Positions 5,936 to 7,185 of a stretch of 7,185 nt of DNA are shown piece by piece. A program made the translations under genes and the position numbers. The stretch is from JBOHUC01 sp050733935 (GTDB taxonomy: Bacteria; Eisenbacteria; RBG-16-71-46; DASYSL01): contig JBOHUC010000116.1 of NCBI GenBank assembly GCA_050733935.1, positions 1-7,185 of the forward strand, read 5' to 3'. The notes beneath the pieces are model-generated. The model did no database searches. It saw only the letters and a list, made by a program, of their open reading frames with translations, and was not told the DNA's origin. Position 1 is the first letter of the stretch, and each line of letters begins with the position of its first letter.

Positions 5936-6781
5936 CTAGCGATCCGCTCCGCTCAGGATGATCGGGAGCCCGCTCTTCGGGTTCCCGATCACGACCACCT
6001 TCGAGTTCTGCGACTGCGCGAGCTTCTCGGTCGCTTCGATTCCCTTCCACTCGAGGAGCTGCGCGCTGATTCCGGCCGCGACGATGCGCTGGAAGTCGGC
6101 GATGCCCTGCGCCTCGATCCGCTTCCGCTCGGCTTCCTGCTGCTCCTTGAGCAGCACGAACTTCATTTGCTCCGCTTCCTGCTCGCGACGGAGCTTCTCC
6201 TGGATCGCCTTCGCGACCACGTCCGGCAGCCCCACCTTGCGCAGCAGGACGCTCTCGGTGAGGATGCCGCGCTCCTTGCCCAATTCCGTGAACTGGGCGG
6301 CGATCTCGTGCGCGAGCCGGTCGCGCTCCGCCGAGTACAGGACCTTTGCGTCGTACGACGCCGTGATCTCGCGAATCGCGGAACGGATTTGAGGCTCGAC
6401 CACCACGGATGGATAGTTTTGTCCGACCGTCCGGTAGATCTCGGGAGCCTTCGCCGGATCGAGACGGTAGAGGAGCGACACTTCGAGGCTCATGATGAGC
6501 CCCTCCTGCGACGGCACTTCCGCGACCTCCTTGAGCTCCTGCGTCTGGATCGTCATCCGGATGAGCCGCGTCATCGGCATGACCAGATGCACTCCCGCGG
6601 GCAGCGAACGCGGGCCGACGTAGCCGAAGAAATCGGTCACGCCGACGTGTCCGGCAGGAATCACGCGCACCGGATTGAGGAACAGGAAGAACGCTGCGAT
6701 CGCAACGAGCACACCGAGCCAGCGCAGCCGGCTCGGACGGCCCGGCATTCCCTCGGTCGGAAACTGAAAGAGCTTGGGCAC
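5936..6781 (-). CDS. Prohibitin/SPFH-domain membrane protein
   Basis: A membrane-anchored band 7/prohibitin protein, 281 residues from the chosen start. A short basic N-terminus leads into one hydrophobic segment (about 21-37), then RVIPAGHVGVTDFFG (39-53), the SPFH domain to about 185, and a charged coiled coil (about 188-225, rich in EQEAE and QQEAERKR). It ends with a prohibitin-like tail, including LLEWKGIEATEKLAQSQNSK and GLPIIL. Such proteins form large rings on the membrane and in other bacteria associate with FtsH-type proteases or membrane microdomains. No partner gene is visible here. The GTG at 6781 is preferred because GGGAGG (6786-6791) precedes it; an in-frame TTG at 6829 would lie on top of the likely promoter. 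It converges on the aminotransferase gene with only 14 bases between stops and has no clear link to the catabolic genes. Confidence 0.9.
   Translation of the reverse strand: MPKLFQFPTEGMPGRPSRLRWLGVLVAIAAFFLFLNPVRVIPAGHVGVTDFFGYVGPRSLPAGVHLVMPMTRLIRMTIQTQELKEVAEVPSQEGLIMSLEVSLLYRLDPAKAPEIYRTVGQNYPSVVVEPQIRSAIREITASYDAKVLYSAERDRLAHEIAAQFTELGKERGILTESVLLRKVGLPDVVAKAIQEKLRREQEAEQMKFVLLKEQQEAERKRIEAQGIADFQRIVAAGISAQLLEWKGIEATEKLAQSQNSKVVVIGNPKSGLPIILSGADR
5960..5990. repeat. Strong inverted repeat just past the aminotransferase stop
   Basis: GATCGGGAGCCCG (5960-5972) pairs with CGGGTTCCCGATC (5978-5990): a 13-bp stem with one G-U pair and a CTCTT loop. It starts 39 bases after the operon's TAG and lies inside the last codons of the prohibitin gene. 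No T-run follows on either strand, so a canonical intrinsic terminator is not supported. It could protect or mark the 3' end of the operon mRNA. Confidence 0.5.
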
Positions 6782-6908
6782 AGGACCTCCCACGAACGGG
6801 TGGACGAAATGGTGTGTTCCGATCCGCAAACTACCGCGATGTCATGGGTTGCCGGAAGGTGCTAAGCTCGCGCCCCGAGTCGAGCACCGTCGCTTCGAGG
6901 AGATCGCC
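6782..6908. promoter_or_regulatory. Divergent promoter region between prohibitin and aldehyde dehydrogenase genes
   Basis: A 127-base gap. Plus strand: ATGTCA (6839-6844), 18 bases, TAAGCT (6863-6868) would start the dehydrogenase mRNA near 6875. Minus strand: TTCCGG (complement of 6852-6857), 18 bases, TAGTTT (complement of 6828-6833) would start the prohibitin mRNA near 6821. The two candidates overlap, so one could exclude the other. Both are weak matches read by eye. Confidence 0.3.
6786..6791 (-). promoter_or_regulatory. Ribosome binding site deciding the prohibitin start
   Basis: GGGAGG on the minus strand lies four bases before GTG at 6781. The frame stays open upstream to a TTG at 6829, but that codon overlaps the candidate -10 hexamer at 6828-6833, so the GTG is the better start. 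The helicase gene uses the same four-base spacing from GGAGG to its ATG. Confidence 0.6.
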
Positions 6909-7185
6909 ATGAACGCCAGGTCATCCGCCCCCGCTGCGCCCGCCGGCGTCGCCACGCCCGCCGGCAGCACGACGCCCTCGCGTCCGCGCCCCGCGCCCCC
7001 GGCCCGCTATCGCAATTTCATCGGAGGCAAGTGGACGGACGGTGCCGGCCGGCCCGGCCAGCCGAACGTGAATCCGGCCGACACGCGCATCGCGCTCGGG
7101 GAGGCCCCGTCCTCGCCGGTCTCCGACGTCGCCGCCGCCGCTGCGGCCGCGCGCGCCGCGTTTCCCGCGTGGCGGGACACGCCGC
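6909..7185 (+). CDS. Aldehyde dehydrogenase family protein, N-terminal part
   Basis: The first 92 residues of an NAD(P)-dependent aldehyde dehydrogenase; the catalytic Cys and Glu lie beyond the right edge. After a Pro/Ala/Ser-rich leader (1-33) comes the standard opening YRNFIGGKWTDGAG (34-47), then NPADTRIALGEAP (55-67) and an Ala-rich helix ending AAFPAWRDTP, as in the family. The NPADT opening resembles 2-oxoglutarate-semialdehyde dehydrogenases, but substrate cannot be read from this part. Given the upstream ureidopropionase and aminotransferase, oxidation of malonate or methylmalonate semialdehyde is a reasonable guess. GAGGAGA (6897-6903) precedes the ATG, and no later in-frame ATG or GTG would keep FIGGKW, so the long leader appears genuine. 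It is not predicted to be a signal peptide because it lacks a hydrophobic core. Confidence 0.88.
   Translation, partial: MNARSSAPAAPAGVATPAGSTTPSRPRPAPPARYRNFIGGKWTDGAGRPGQPNVNPADTRIALGEAPSSPVSDVAAAAAAARAAFPAWRDTP

Noticed and set aside
5960..5990. Rho-independent terminator for the aminotransferase operon
   Set aside because: The hairpin is strong but no T-run follows on either strand, so only an inverted repeat is reported.
4551..6050. 499-residue open frame on the minus strand opposite the aminotransferase gene
   Set aside because: It lies wholly antisense to a gene with clear catalytic motifs, is rich in Arg, Glu, Asp and Val as expected from reading GC-rich codons backwards, and matches no family I recognise.
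5189..6865. 558-residue plus-strand open frame across the aminotransferase and prohibitin genes
   Set aside because: It is an alternative frame of the first and antisense to the second, dominated by Arg, with no domain pattern; a GC-rich shadow.

Overview
The window comes from a strongly GC-rich bacterial chromosome, with G or C at most third codon positions and Shine-Dalgarno sites of the GGAGG type ahead of every gene start. Gene content and style fit a free-living, probably aerobic heterotroph of a GC-rich phylum such as Gemmatimonadota, Eisenbacteria, Acidobacteriota or a deltaproteobacterial lineage. The sequence alone does not settle which. I see no insertion sequence, phage gene, tRNA, rRNA or CRISPR array.

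Layout from left to right. An RhlE-type DEAD-box RNA helicase on the minus strand runs off the left edge (1-1242). A 105-base divergent promoter region separates it from a secreted gamma-glutamyltransferase-family Ntn hydrolase on the plus strand (1348-3120). This meets a small DUF1801 protein on the minus strand (3117-3473) tail to tail, with overlapping stop codons. A second divergent promoter region (3474-3705) leads into a two-gene plus-strand operon: a nitrilase-superfamily beta-ureidopropionase (3706-4575) joined by an ATGA overlap to a class III PLP aminotransferase (4572-5921). A prohibitin/SPFH membrane protein converges on it from the minus strand (5936-6781). A third divergent region leads to the N-terminus of an aldehyde dehydrogenase (6909 to the right edge).

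Functional reading. The ureidopropionase and aminotransferase form a coherent catabolic pair. The first would release beta-alanine (or 3-aminoisobutyrate), CO2 and ammonia from the N-carbamoyl compound. The second would transaminate the amino acid to malonate semialdehyde (or methylmalonate semialdehyde). The aldehyde dehydrogenase just beyond could oxidise such a semialdehyde. This matches the lower half of reductive pyrimidine degradation. The upper enzymes (dihydropyrimidine dehydrogenase and dihydropyrimidinase) are not in the window. The gamma-glutamyltransferase-family enzyme, helicase, DUF1801 protein and prohibitin look like independent single-gene units.

Nothing here is convincingly a new system. 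The points most worth a second look are a DEGD variant of the helicase Walker B motif, a gamma-glutamyltransferase-like enzyme with altered substrate-binding residues, an animal/plant-type ureidopropionase in a bacterial operon, a four-cysteine motif in the aminotransferase, and a strong hairpin just after the operon.
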